DNA of 36,367 nucleotides. Source: Neelides folsomi. Lineage: Eukaryota > Arthropoda > Collembola > Neelipleona > Neelidae. Position numbers and translations under genes: made by a program. The stretch covers positions 1 through 36,367 of the forward strand of contig JAQGBZ010000518.1 of assembly GCA_034687125.1 (NCBI GenBank). The letters are read 5' to 3'. Shown in pieces: positions 1-11,326 of this stretch; position 1 is the stretch's first letter; the number at the start of each line of letters is the position of its first letter. A model generated the notes under the pieces. The model saw nothing but the letters and a program-made list of their open reading frames with translations, was not told the origin of the DNA and searched no databases.

Positions 1-903
1 GGTAGCTTTATGAATTTACATATAAAGATATACAATTAGTGTCATGTCTAGGACTGGGCGTTCTTTTGAACATGGGCCATCTTTTGAACAAAACCGGTAT
101 TTAAAAATATACATGATTTTAAATTTACAATTTAAAAATTTACTTGATTTACCTAGTAAGTTTTTTCAAATGTCAATCTTTAATGAGAAGTTATGAGAAA
201 AGTTTTTTTATTAAAGTAAAATTGAACAGATTATTATTTGTTTTATGGAACGTTTTTGGAACGAACGAAAATCCTCTAAACTGTAAATTTTTTTTTGGGG
301 GGGGGGGTGGTGGTCAAATTGAAAGGAAATAAAAATTATGAATTTGTAAAATAGTTCATCCAATGCCCGATTTTAGTTTTTTTATTGTTTTATAAATTGA
401 TAAGAAAGATTTATGATCAAAATGAAGTTCAATTATATTATATTAATCTTATTGAAATCCAATAAGGTAAATTAATTGAGATATGAGATTCAACGATATA
501 CTCCTAATTCCATTCCATTCAGTATGAAATTAGGAGTTGGAAGTAATTATATTTAATGAATATGGAATAGAATATTTATTAATTTGTAAATTCAAAATTA
601 TTTGATTTGGTTTATGAATTAGTTCAGAAAATAGTACATTGGTGCAATTCACAGTAGCAATATGCCCCTAAACGAACAATGCGTTAGGCGGAAATGTAAA
701 ACCGGCCGAATACCTTGGATTTTAATGATACTTAAATATGATAAATAATGGGCCATTACTAGCCTGGAAAACGCAAAATATCGCTCAAAAATGCGAAAAA
801 ATGACTCCTTCATTGAGAAAGATCAAATTTTATAAAATTTCAATAAAAAAACAACAGAAAACATTAAAAATATTAGAATGTAATTAATTAAAATTTAATT
901 GGT
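1..903. other. AT-rich flank without a supported gene
   Basis: No reading frame here looks like a protein. The only marked local feature is a homopolymer junction of nine T (288-296) followed by eleven G (297-307). A slightly GC-richer patch lies at about 660-715. No transposon end or gene could be assigned. Confidence 0.5.
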
Positions 904-1112
904 GTGATAATTAGAAAAATAAATGTCAACACAGAGGGACATATTACAGGTATTGCAGCGAAATTTGATCTGTTGGGTTTGATGGCAATTGACTTGATGC
1001 ATTGCTTGCATCTTCGGTATCCGTTGTTCATTTTGGTCGTTGGGGAACTTCCTTCTGGAATGTGGCCAGTGTTCTTGCCGAACTTGGATGAGGGATGAAC
1101 AATGTCTACGTT
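895..1112 (-). pseudogene. piggyBac transposase C-terminal zinc-finger remnant, frameshifted
   Basis: Read on the minus strand, this stretch carries the cysteine-rich C-terminal tail typical of piggyBac-family (DDE_Tnp_1_7) transposases. One frame gives RRCKQC (CxxC codons at 999-1010) preceded by a GHIPEG-type linker. A second frame gives RCNTCNMSLCVD (CxxC codons at 946-957) and ends FSNYHTN before a stop at 895-897. In the family these belong to one finger (CxxC...CxxCxxxLCVxxCFxxYH), so the two halves are separated by a one-base frameshift between about 960 and 998. The family's usual last CF pair reads YF here. No catalytic DDE domain was recognised upstream, so this is probably a fragment. 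An assembly indel could mimic the frameshift. The assignment rests on motif pattern only. Confidence 0.6.
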
Positions 1113-1150
1113 GACAGAAGTGAAGAGTTATTTTATTAGAATTCACTCAT

Positions 1151-1544
1151 AAAAATTAAACCCAAAATTCATTCAAATTATCATTAAAATCAATTACTCA
1201 ACTAAACCGTAAAAATTTTACTTACCAAAGGATTGGGGAATGTATATTCAACACATCCACTCTTATTAAAGGTCTGGAATAGAATGCCCAATATTCGTTT
1301 TCCTATAAACAATAAAACATTTGAGAATAAAGAAAATTCACAAAAATCATCACTCAAACAAATCTCTCAAATCATCACTCAAAGAATTCACTTAAAAAAA
1401 TAAACCCAAAATTCATTTAAATTATCTTTCCAACGAATCAATCAACTAAACCATATATAAAAAATATTAAAAATTTCATTTACCAAAGGATTCACAAAAA
1501 TCATCACTCAAACAAATCTCTCAAATCATCACTCAAAGAATTCA
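1151..1544. repeat. tandemly duplicated non-coding block
   Basis: Positions 1336-1390 and 1490-1544 are identical over 55 bp (offset 154). Directly before the second copy, 1394-1492 resembles 1151-1233: both carry an AAACCCAAAATTCATT core, an ATCAA..ACTCAACTAAACC-like middle and a shared TTACCAAAGGATT end. The arrangement is X-Y-X'-Y'. On the minus strand each X copy contains CCTTTGGTAAGT or CCTTTGGTAAAT, a splice-donor-like string, so the duplicated piece may have carried an exon edge of the broken minus-strand gene alongside it. Confidence 0.7.
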
Positions 1545-1578
1545 TTCAAGTTATCACTCAGAATCTCTTAAATACTCT

Positions 1579-2820
1579 CTAAATATTCAGGGATGGCTTG
1601 TAGCTTCCTGGCAATTTTGATGTCTCTACATTTCCTCGAGCAAGGAATTGAAGCAGGGCTTCACATGACCAAATTTTGGCCAAATCATTGAGGCTAACAG
1701 AACATCCAATTCTTTTCTCTGTCAATATATTTACAAAGTGGATGAGGGTCCTCATAGCCCCCTTGGCATATCGGTTTAAATGGGCTATAAAATCTTGTTT
1801 GGAAATGTTGACCAAGTTGTCTCCTCGATTCAAATTATTATTTTCTAGAAAATCGGCTTTTGTGAACGCTTCTTCCCAACCGACCCTTGGGTCGAGAATT
1901 GACACATGGAGTTTCAACCTGGCATATTGTTCTTGATTAATTTCCAAGTTTGCTTGTCTTGAACCTATTAATGTGACTAAGCAAATCCCCTGATTTAATT
2001 TCTAATTCTAATTCAAGTAATACATAAATCGCCATGGTGATGTTCGGGTTTTCAAAAAGAGGAAATGGTGAATTTTTAATATACTTGAAAATGCTGCTGT
2101 AGGCCATAACACATGTCACTGAATCTAGCTTATTGTAATCCTCCTTTGGGAAAAAATACAAAATTCCTAATCCATTACATCCTCAAATTGGATAGAAATC
2201 CGGGGTTTTTGCAGGATATTTTGCCCAATGTTGCCGCTTCCCTTGAAAACGAGGACCACGTTCAGGGATGAAATGTCCTTGGCGAGATGAACAATCAACT
2301 CGTCTCGTGACGTCAAAAAATGTTGGGATGTTTGGGTGGCGAAATAAAGATTCACCATAGCTGGTTTGCCCAAATTGTTTCAATAAAACGAAAATTTTGA
2401 TTTCTAAATCTAAAGATTTCTGAAATTTTTCCTTCATTTTTCTCCAAAATACTCTATAAAATCTCATTGAATCCCTTGCTTTTATTGTTAACCAATTTTG
2501 ACGATCTCCGTTATTTTATCCAAAATAATTTGGTAATCGTTATTGTCTTTTCCAACAAAGGAAACGGTATCACTCATTTCTTTAAATGTTTCGTAAATGC
2601 CTTAATCAATTGGGGATTGAGGTCCGTTTTATAATTGAGCTTTGGGGCTTTTGATTTGTCTTGGATAAAGAAAAAATTAGAGATAGGTACATTTTTTCCC
2701 TAATTTACTTTGCCACCGTAAAAATTCCGAAGTAAAGAAACGAGAACCCTTGCACTTTGTGTCTGGGAAAGTCGAGTAGACCAGTGGTAATTTCTACTTC
2801 AAATCCAAGTTTTGATCTGC
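1579..2820 (-). pseudogene. broken minus-strand coding region, family not recognised
   Basis: Several minus-strand reading frames in series look protein-like but are out of frame with one another. The best are 1579-1947 (122 codons; contains LAKIWSCEALLQFLARGN), 1937-2161 and 2167-2373. Two shorter protein-like stretches lie at about 2525-2680 and 2700-2815. Frame changes occur near 1945-1960, 2150-2170 and 2590-2605, and one in-frame TAG sits near 2696-2705. Some breaks could be small introns, but several have no splice signals, which favours decay or indels in the assembly. I cannot assign a family. A decayed mobile-element or integrated viral gene is possible but unsupported. It runs in the same direction as the piggyBac remnant, without clear evidence of belonging to it. 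Confidence 0.4.
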
Positions 2821-3867
2821 CAAAAAGTAAAAATCTTCGGCAATCAATTAAATCCCGCCCAACTTTGGCTCAACCATCTAAAGTAATGGAAAGATTCAAA
2901 ATAGTCATTCAAAACTCACAATTAAATTTCTAGATTCTCACCGTATATTCTACATTTCTTTGAGAGTCCATTTTGAAAAAAAACCAATCGAGAGAATTAC
3001 ACGTCCAACCAAGGCAATCTTTGACTGAATAATTTAAACTTTATAGATTAGGTTTAGATAAAGTTTAAATTATTCAGTCAAAAAATCATACTTCACATCA
3101 ATTAATATATTTAAAGGATATATTTAAAGTATTCAAATTATCAATCAAACACTCGTACTATTTGATTCATAGGTGTCCCTCAATCAATGTAAACAAAATG
3201 CAATCACTCAAAGAGTTGAGGGATATTTTTGATTATATGAAAAAACCACCCAAAATTTGAGTCAAAGAAACCATTTAAAAACTTGAATAATGCTTTTACA
3301 AGGTTGAAATAATAATTCTAAGTAACTACTCAAAGAATTAAACAAACAAATCACTCTTAATATAAAGGACGCAATTGACTTACAATGCTAAATGGGCTGA
3401 TGTTATGTTTTTACATTTAGCACTACTTTTACTCATTGAAACTTTTTAAATCCTATTCCTCATTATGTCTATTATTGAATGCTCCAAGTTTCAGAGTGCA
3501 TCTAATCATATAAATCACTTTAAAATTCGATCCGTAAGGATTGGTTTAATATGGGTTGATATATGAAAACAATATTTGACATAAAAATTAAATTATTTAG
3601 CACAAGAATTATTATATAATGAGAATTGAATTCGATTAACAGTATATTCGTTAATAACATATTTCATTCCTACTTTGCATCTATTTTTAGTTTAAAAGAT
3701 ATTTAAGCATCTATTAACTATGATTAGCAAAAAGTGTGGATTTTATGCATAAAAATATAAAAAAATGTTTACTTGGTTACATATAAAAAACATTAGATTA
3801 GGTTAGATAAAAATCATTTTATTCATCTTTAGAAAAATTATTTAAAAAATTTCATTTTCATTTTCCA
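2821..3867. other. AT-rich spacer with a perfect inverted repeat
   Basis: No coding region is supported in this kilobase. It is rich in short words such as ACTCAAAG and TTAAAT, and it contains the 25-bp inverted repeat listed separately. Confidence 0.5.
3020..3082. repeat. perfect 25-bp inverted repeat with 13-nt loop
   Basis: Arms 3020-3044 and 3058-3082 are exact reverse complements over 25 bp. The left arm begins TTTGACTGAATAATTT. The 13-nt spacer is AGATTAGGTTTAG. The next flanking pair does not match, so the arms end sharply. It would form a strong hairpin in DNA or RNA. Its nature (miniature element, hairpin RNA precursor, replication product) is not determined. Confidence 0.85.
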
Positions 3868-4318
3868 ATGAATCATCGTAATTGTTTATATTGCTTAAAG
3901 AGGATTAACTCATCTAAACGTGTTTATCGATTCAATAATGTTAATCCAATTGAAGTTCTCGAATATTTTGACAATCACGAGCGAAAAAGTGACAAGCGTG
4001 GGGAGTTGTGCATTGGTTGTTGGACTTTTTTCTCTCGGACTCTTTTAAGGATTTGCCAAAGCAAGGAAAAATTCAATTTGTTCAAAACTGATGGACAATT
4101 TGGTAATTTATATAAATTAAGAATTATTGCAATTTGATTAAAAGTATTTGATTTACATTAATTAAAATTGACATATTCATTACATTTTTGTAATTTTAAT
4201 AGGAATTTCTCAAAATGTGAAAAGAAAAGGATCGTTCGAATTTGATGGAAAACAAAGAAAGAAAGCTGTTTTAACAATCGTAATTCATTTTAACATTTTA
4301 ACTAATTATTTACATTAA
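3868..4318 (+). CDS. short ZAD-like zinc-finger protein (two exons)
   Basis: Exon 1 is 3868-4102. An intron with GT at 4103 and AG at 4201-4202 follows, and exon 2 is 4203-4318, giving about 116 residues. The N-terminus has two CxxC pairs, C6/C9 and C48/C51, 38 residues apart. The second pair sits in LCIGCWTFFSRTLLRICQS. This spacing and the trailing C-x-S resemble the ZAD domain (zinc-finger-associated, protein dimerisation) of arthropod C2H2 factors. Exon 2 adds a basic stretch (KRKG...KQRKKA), which could be a nuclear localisation or DNA-contact patch, but no C2H2 fingers follow. It is shorter than typical ZAD proteins, so it may be a domain-only protein, a decayed copy, or have a different 3' end. 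The CGCKGFF-like region also faintly recalls a nuclear-receptor finger, but the spacing does not fit. Confidence 0.45.
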
Positions 4319-4694
4319 AATGTTTATAAACTATTTTATTTCAACTCAAACACAATATACTTTGTTTCGTTTTAGCTTCAAAAATTAATTTCTAGGAATA
4401 AAAATATTAGTTTAGGCTTGGGGCTATAAAGAATATAAAAATAGGGTTTGGGCTGCTTCTATCTTGAACCAACAATCTACAATGAGCGTGTTTGGAAATT
4501 AAACTCAAATATCCACTTGGAGATAATTTACCAATTAACTTTTCATTCAATTGTGGATATTTATTATTTATTTATCTTAAATGTATCGCATTAACTTTAT
4601 ATAAGAATTAAAACTCATTATTTTATAAATTAAAATATCATTAATAATAAAAACTTAATTAAAGATTGTTCGCAAATAATTAATAAAATAAAAA
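4319..4694. promoter_or_regulatory. intergenic region upstream of the SDR
   Basis: No gene is seen. A TATAAAGA-like string occurs at 4425-4432, about 270 bp upstream of the SDR start codon. Whether it is a promoter element cannot be told in such AT-rich DNA. Confidence 0.2.
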
Positions 4695-6268
4695 ATGGGT
4701 TTTTCTTGGAGCCCGCCGAGATCTTTTATAATTGCTTCTACTGTTGGTACTGTCATCGGAGGAGTCGTCATTTTAAAGTTAGTTTAATTAATTACAAATT
4801 TGTAATTTAGTAATTTATATTTATATCAAAGTTCAAAGTTCGTAGCACTAATTGTGTTAAACCGTTAAACAATTTTAATATCATTTTGAAATTCTGGATT
4901 TTAATCGTTTTTTCATTTAACATTTTAGAGATAAATTAACATCAAGTTGTATTCAACTTGATAAATCGTTAAGAGCTGATGGAAAAGTTGCAATTGTCAC
5001 TGGAGCAAATACAGGAATTGGAAAAGAAACAGCGAGGGAATTGGCAGATCGAGGAGCTTCAGTTTATTTAGCTTGCAGAGATTTGGAAAAGTGCAAAAAT
5101 GTAATTAATTACATAATTTAATTCTCATTGTCATTTTAGGTAATATCAATATCAGTTTATATTAATTTATTTAACTATTTATTTTAAATTTCAGGCTAGA
5201 AAAGAAATCATTATTGCCACAAAGAACAAAAATGTATTTTGTCGACAATGTGATTTGGCTGATTTGGACTCTGTCCGGAATTTCGTGTCAGAGTTTAAAA
5301 AGAGAGAAAAGAAATTGGATCTTTTAATTAATAATGCTGGCGTAATGAGAACTCCCAAAATGTATACGAAACAAGGATTCGAAATTCAATTGGGAGTTAA
5401 TCACATGGGACATTTTCTACTTACAAATCTTTTATTGGATAATTTAAAGGTCAGACTTGTAAAATTAAATTTATAAAATACTTAATTTGATTTCAACACA
5501 GTCAATAATGAAGATGTTTGAAATACCTAGTTTTATTTAATTAAACTATTTTTATTATTAAATAATTAAAATGATTCAGTAGGCGTCTGCACCAAGTCGG
5601 ATTATCATCGTTTCGAGTATTGCTCACTCCAGGGGGTCAATTCACTTTGATGACCTCAACTCTGAAAATCAATATGATGCAGCCGATGCGTATTGTCAGA
5701 GCAAATTGGCCAATGTTATGTTTACTAAAGAATTGGCAAAAAGACTTGAAGGTATTTAAAGCATTTGAGTCATTTGAAATTTGACAGCTCTTATTAAAAC
5801 AATTTTAACTTAACTAATTATAATTATTGATTTGATATTTAATATTTTTATTTTATAAAAATTAAGGAACCGGAGTTACCGTAAACGCTGTTCACCCAGG
5901 GCTGGTCAATACAGAAATTGGGCGACATATGGGATTCGCCAAAAGCTCAACTGCTTCGGTTTTTGTCAAACCGGTCACTTCTGTGTTTTTAAAATCTCCT
6001 CAACAAGGAAGCTTAGGTTCAATTTATCTGGCGATTCATCCTTCATTTGATTCAATAACAGGGAAATATTTCAGGTAAGAAATAATATATTGTGTATTTA
6101 ATTGCTATATTTTTTATAATTGTAGTAGTTGATATTAAATTTAAATTATTAATAATTTATTTTTGTTTTAGCGATGGAAAAGAAACTCAAGTAAATGCCG
6201 AAGCTGAAGATCCAACTAATTTAAAGCGACTTTGGTTAACTAGTGAAAAATGGACTGGGCTTAGTTAA
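4695..6268 (+). CDS. retinol-dehydrogenase-like short-chain dehydrogenase/reductase (RDH11-14 type)
   Basis: Six exons: 4695-4777, 4929-5100, 5195-5449, 5583-5751, 5867-6074 and 6172-6268. Together they encode about 327 residues, the usual length for RDH11/12/13/14-type enzymes. Residues about 10-27 ([17 protein letters not shown]) form a membrane anchor. The cofactor motif TGANTGIG is at 52-59, NNAG at 131-134, a serine at about 182 in IVSSIAH, and the catalytic pair Y207/K211 in YCQSK. An arginine in the ACRD motif after the second strand suggests preference for NADP(H). The expected activity is NADPH-dependent reduction of retinal or other lipid aldehydes at the ER or mitochondrial membrane, but the substrate cannot be read from sequence. 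All introns are 81-151 bp with GT-AG ends and a continuous frame. Intact; no oddities. Confidence 0.9.
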
Positions 6269-6301
6269 AACTTTATAAACCTCATTAGTCATTTCAGAGT
6301 C

Positions 6302-6307
6302 AATAAA
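6302..6307 (+). terminator. polyadenylation signal of the SDR gene
   Basis: AATAAA lies 34 bp after the SDR stop codon. A second AATAAA at 6328-6333 is an alternative. Confidence 0.5.
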
Positions 6308-6333
6308 TTATTTTACGGAGTTTCCTAAATAAA

Positions 6334-6768
6334 ATGACTGACTGAGAATGCACTTTACAATGTCATTGATTATTATGCATTAACCATGCAAAAATTTAAT
6401 AAAAGTTGTAATTTTTAATTTCTAACAATTTATCATATTTTTCATTTCGTAGTAATAAAAATTCATTAATATTTATAACATATTAGTCATAGCATATTAC
6501 ATTAGCATAGCATTAGTGTAATTGTAATTCATAATTCGTAATGAAGGATTAAAAAGTTCAATTGTCAACCTGTTGTATCCAAAGGGGAGCTTTCATTAAA
6601 CTTTGAATAAGTTCCAAATGGGGAGGATGTTGGGAATGGCGAGGGTGTAACCAAGGAGACACTTTTTCCAAACAAATTGATTTCCCCCAAGTTTGTTTTT
6701 ATTTCACAAATCAATTCGGATTCAATTCACGGAAGCTTTTAGCTTTATTTATTCCACTAGACATCAAA
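6334..6768. other. intergenic spacer between the SDR and the OFD1-like gene
   Basis: No reading frame of interest. It presumably holds the promoter and 5' UTR of the downstream gene, but no specific element can be named. Confidence 0.4.
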
Positions 6769-9700
6769 ATGCAAAGAGCATTGGACAACATCATTGTCAA
6801 ATATTTAAAGGATGAAATTGTTCCAGAAGACGAATACGGACGAGTTGCGAAAAGCGAAGAGGATTTTGCTCGAGTTCTCAAACAATGGTAAAATAATTCT
6901 GAGGAAAAAACTATATATAATTAACATTTAACTTTTTAATAATTTAAACTAATATTTTTATATTGGACGGCTAAATAAATTAAATTCTTTAATGGATTAA
7001 GAAACTGGCCAGAAAATTAATTTTAAAATTTGTTCAATTTAAATATTAACAATCAAATTAAGAAATTGACTCAACTTAAAAATAAAAGATTCTTAAAGGA
7101 CTTTAGCACGAAAAATATTAAAATATTTTAATTGAGAAACTGAGAGTTTTAATTGGATTTTACAGTTTGGACGAAAAAGGCGTTTTGAGGGAACTTCAAT
7201 TATTTTTGCGACAACGTTTGATCGAAGTTCTCAAAGGTTCGCTGCCCAAAGCTGTGTCTTCAGGAATTGGGAAAATTTATTCGTTTCCGGCTCTCAAACT
7301 CCTTGAAGATTTTTTCTGCTCCCACAAACTTCTCTTCACTTATTCAGTTTTTGGAACAGAATTGGCGGACAATTTCAAACCAAAAAGTAAAAGTTTAATC
7401 TTAAAATTAATTTCCTTCATTTAACTATCTATTAACAATTTAACCGGATGGAGTATGCGTTTTTTAATTCACTTTTTAAATTAAACTAATATATAATTAA
7501 CTTTGGTGCCAACTGAAAGCTCAACTGTTTAAAAATGAACTTTGAATTTAATTTAATTGATTTTTATTTAAAAATTAGACGGATTCGGAAAGTTAAAGTC
7601 GGAAGAAGCTGAGCAAATCCTTCATGAAATTGACATAAGGCGAGATGGGAATTTGAGCAGAGCCATTTTGAGTCATTATTTTAACAACGATCGTTGTTCG
7701 CTTCTCGAATCAATCATTTTAACAATTCCTTGGGAAAGCTTAAACAGCAAGAACGAAAAACCAAATCTAAGCACAAGATGCAGAGCGAAAACGCCAGAAA
7801 AGGTTTTGAACAAAGAAACATTTTTGAAAAAAACTTTTCCTCAACTTCTCCTTGAGGGGCAAACGACGTTTGATGACAACTTGTTAGAAATTTCATTAGC
7901 AATGGACAAAAATAAAGAAACTGTGTACAAATTGGAATTTGAAAGGTAATTACAATTAAAAACCAACAATTAACTAATTACAATTATATACTTATTGTTA
8001 GTTAAAATTAAGTGTAATTATATATATATATATATTAAAGTATTGTTTTAATTCATTTTAATGATTTAATTTTAATTATTTTTGAAGGTTCAAAGAAGAA
8101 GAGTTGGAAATAATCAAAGACGAATTGGAAACAAAAATGAAATTTCAAATGGTCCGGAAGGAAAAAGAACTTTTGGAAAATTACGAGTCGCGAATGAAAT
8201 TAATGAAGGAACAATTGGAGGGAGAAAAAGCTTTGTGGGAATCTGAGAAGAAAAGAGAAGAAGAAGAATTGAAATTCCATAAGACACAGCTTCAACAAAC
8301 CATAAGAGATTTAAAAGGAGAAGTTCAATCAAAAGACCAAAATTATCCAGAAAAAGATCAAATCAAGGTATTGGAATTTTTATAACGTTAATTAATATTT
8401 TAAAGACGGTAATAAGTAATATTCATAAAGTGAGGAGAGTGCCGAGTATCTAATATGATACTTTGTTAGGAACAAAGGGGAAAGCGGATCTAGTATTTTT
8501 AAATTAATTATGAATTTAATTTAACAGGAACGTAATTTTGTAAATGACGTCAAAGAAAATTCCCCCAAATACGACGTTGAAGCTGCAAAACGGAAAATTG
8601 CCGAGAGAAGATTTCTCATTAAAGAAGCGGAAATGAAAGTGAAAATTGAAAAGTAAAAAGTCAATTACAATTTGTTAATTAATCTATTTAATTATAATTA
8701 AAGCATTAACTAATAGTTTAAGTGGAGAGTCACGTTTAGTTAGTTAGTTGTTATTATTGGTATTTTATCATATCAGTATTTTCAAATGGTTATTAATTTT
8801 AATTTCAGTTTAATGAAGCAAAAACTTGAAATTGAAAACAATGAAATGGAAGCAAAAGAATCCCCAAATCAGTTGAACAAAGAAAATTCAGACAAATTGG
8901 CTTTACTTCAATACACGATTGAGAAACAAGCAGAGGAAATCAAAAGCTTAAAAACCAAATTCAACTCAATTAAGAAAAAGAAGAAAATTGAAGATTCAAA
9001 TTTTAAAAAACGACCGCCATTGAATTCTTCACAAAGTTCCGAATGCGAATCCAACACAGATTTGAGTCGTTTCCTTCACGAGTCCAAAAAACGTTGTGAA
9101 GAAATCGAAAATGAAGCGCGAATGGTCGAACGCGGATTTAAAGAAATCAAATCCAGACACCAAAACGAATGCTCTTTTTATTTTCATCCTCCGATTCCTC
9201 AAATTCCAAAAGATGAAAACACACAAAAACACCCAGAATTCAAAATGGAAAATTTCCCTTCTTTTGAGTCATCCTTATTGTACAATTTCCCTAAATGTTC
9301 ATTTAACCAAAGGGAATTAAAAGACGTGGAAGACAAAATGGAAGAAAATTTCAAATCCCCGCCAACTCTAATTCCAAAATTACGCCATAATCAATTTGTT
9401 GAAACTCTCAAACAGCCTTTAACTTATACAAATTCCAACTGCTCCAAAGAACATTTTCGTACAATGAAACCCAATTTCACCCAAGCTGTTGAAAAATTAG
9501 AAAAAACACTGAAATCCACTGGATTGGAAATTCCAAAATTTTCAGTTCGGCGGGAATCAGAGGAAGATTTGAACGAGTCTGAAATTTCCATCTTGTCCAA
9601 TTTAGGAGAAAATGAGATGAACGAAATTGAAAAAAGAGCGAGACGAAAAAGAGAAGCGATGGAATTCATTCGGAATCAACCAAACTTTGATGAAAAGCGA

Positions 9701-10108
9701 AAAGGATTTGAAAATGAAATTCAAAAGTTAATTTCAACCAAAACGATTTTAAATCCAAATGAATTAAATCCAATGGATGAATTGAAAGAAAAAGAAGGGA
9801 AAGAAAGCAGCGAAGAAAAAGCGAGCAAAAGTGGGGCTTTGATAAGGAACAAAATTCCTTCAAGGGAACAATCAAGTCCTGACAAATCTTTAAGCGATCA
9901 TTTGGATTCACCTGTCATTCCCAATAGGAAGGAATTAAGGGAAGAATTGTTAAAATACATTTCTCCGATTCAAAGGGAAAATCCTCATAAAGCCAATGGA
10001 GAAAACGATGAAATCGCTTCAGAAGAAAAATTACGCGAAAATCGAGATTTGGGAAATTTCTCAACGACTAAACTTGACATATCAATTGATAGCTTATTTT
10101 GGGATTAA
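6769..10108 (+). CDS. LisH-domain coiled-coil protein, OFD1-like centriole/cilium protein
   Basis: Six exons: 6769-6887, 7166-7386, 7579-7945, 8088-8367, 8528-8652 and 8809-10108, about 803 residues in one continuous frame. Residues 41-64 (GVLRELQLFLRQRLIEVL) followed by a LisH-type helix pair at about 81-110 (LEDFF.....LFTYSVFGTEL) match the N-terminal TOF/LisH layout shared by OFD1, FOP (CEP43) and FOPNL. Residues about 230-440 are dense in E/K/Q with heptad character, so long coiled coils are likely. The last 350 residues are charged and disordered-looking, with SSEEKASKSG-type serine clusters. The LisH plus long coiled coil favours OFD1, which caps centriole length and acts at centriolar satellites, over FOP, which lacks extended coiled coil. 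Orthology was not tested and the C-terminus has no recognisable domain. Confidence 0.65.
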
Positions 10109-10180
10109 TTGTTCATTAACTTAATTATTGCAATTTTTTAATCATTTGTATTAAAAATTATTTTAACTTTCTAATAATTA

Positions 10181-10186
10181 AATAAA
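10181..10186 (+). terminator. polyadenylation signal of the OFD1-like gene
   Basis: AATAAA about 73 bp after the stop codon. Confidence 0.5.
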
Positions 10187-11326
10187 TATCGTTATAATTT
10201 ATATTTTTTAATTACGATATATATTTTTTAGTACTTTGTATTTACTTATTTGTAATTTAACTTTATGACCTTTTAAATAAATTAAACGTTAATACAATAG
10301 TTAATTTTAATTTGACATTTAAACAGTATTTAAAAAATTCCCTCACTTTTGCATCGCAGACCATTGTGATTTAAGAGCAATGAATCGATTTGGGGCATCG
10401 AGCGACATTGTAAAGTTTTAGCTGAAGTTTTGATGAGACTTATGGCGGCATCTCTGAATGGTCGAACCTCAAGGAAAAATCAACTTTAAAAAAATTAGCA
10501 AAATCTCAATTAGGAATAAAAGAAAGAAGTTGAAGGCAATTAAAAAAACTTTAAGGCTCCTTTAAACCCACCGACCATTAAACCCTTACAATTATCCGTG
10601 TAGTTATTCCCTAAACCCGGAGTGATGAGTTCTAGGGTGGATCACAATGAGAAAGGTAATTCCAATTAAAAGTTAATTGGACCTTTAAATCACCTTTATT
10701 ATTTAACAAAGACCTTTGTCCTCCCTATGCTTAATGCATTACAAAACTATTACTATTGTAAAACTTCAATTTGATAATACGATTTTGCTTTCTTTTAAAT
10801 ATTGAGCAAACTTTCAATTTGATTGCAAAAATCTTTAAACGTGAATAGCTGTAAATGAAGTTTTTTAAACCCACAATTAAAATTAGCCAAAAGTTCAAAG
10901 GCGCCTTGCAAAATTAGAAAAAATGAACATTCCGTCAACGTGGAGTTTGTAAATTGGGCAGCTAAAAATAAGATTAGGCAAATTATCAATTTTACCTTCC
11001 AAAGTCTGTAAAATCCATCCATTGAGTCAGACCAAGAATTTTGCATTCATTTTACATCTCAATGAGTGCCAAAATTTATTTTTAACTGTCGTTCTTTATT
11101 TCCCAACATGCCATTGCCATTCCTTATTACCCGGATGGCTCAACTTACCAAGTCTTAATTACACCACAAAAGAAGACAATTCAAATTACATTTAAATCCA
11201 TTACAATCAATCCCAGTCTTGAATTTCTTGATTTTAAAGTTCCAAGTTCCAAATTGAATTTAAGTGTTTAGAAAGCACTTAAATTAAATAATAAAGCTTA
11301 ATTAAAGCTAAATCAAAGTTTATTAA
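10187..11326. other. intergenic region before atlastin
   Basis: About 1.1 kb. A moderately GC-rich part at about 10340-10640 has no convincing reading frame and no RNA gene I can recognise. One minus-strand open frame is listed separately. The last 150 bp before the atlastin start presumably hold its promoter and 5' UTR. Confidence 0.4.
10795..11046 (-). CDS. hypothetical 83-codon open frame
   Basis: A minus-strand frame starts MQNSWSDSMDGFYRLWKV, has a hydrophobic stretch (LIICLILFLAAQF), and ends ...NQIESLLNI. The hydrophobic stretch is encoded by a 34-bp segment with GT...AG ends (GTAAAATTG...TTTTTAG), too short to be a normal intron and not a multiple of three. No family is recognised and it may be chance. 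Confidence 0.15.
   Translation of the reverse strand: MQNSWSDSMDGFYRLWKVKLIICLILFLAAQFTNSTLTECSFFLILQGAFELLANFNCGFKKLHLQLFTFKDFCNQIESLLNI

Noticed and set aside
1579..1947. Possible RhoGAP domain or nuclear-receptor ligand-binding domain
   Set aside because: Only short helical resemblances; the arginine finger of RhoGAP and the receptor signature helices are not present, so no family is claimed.
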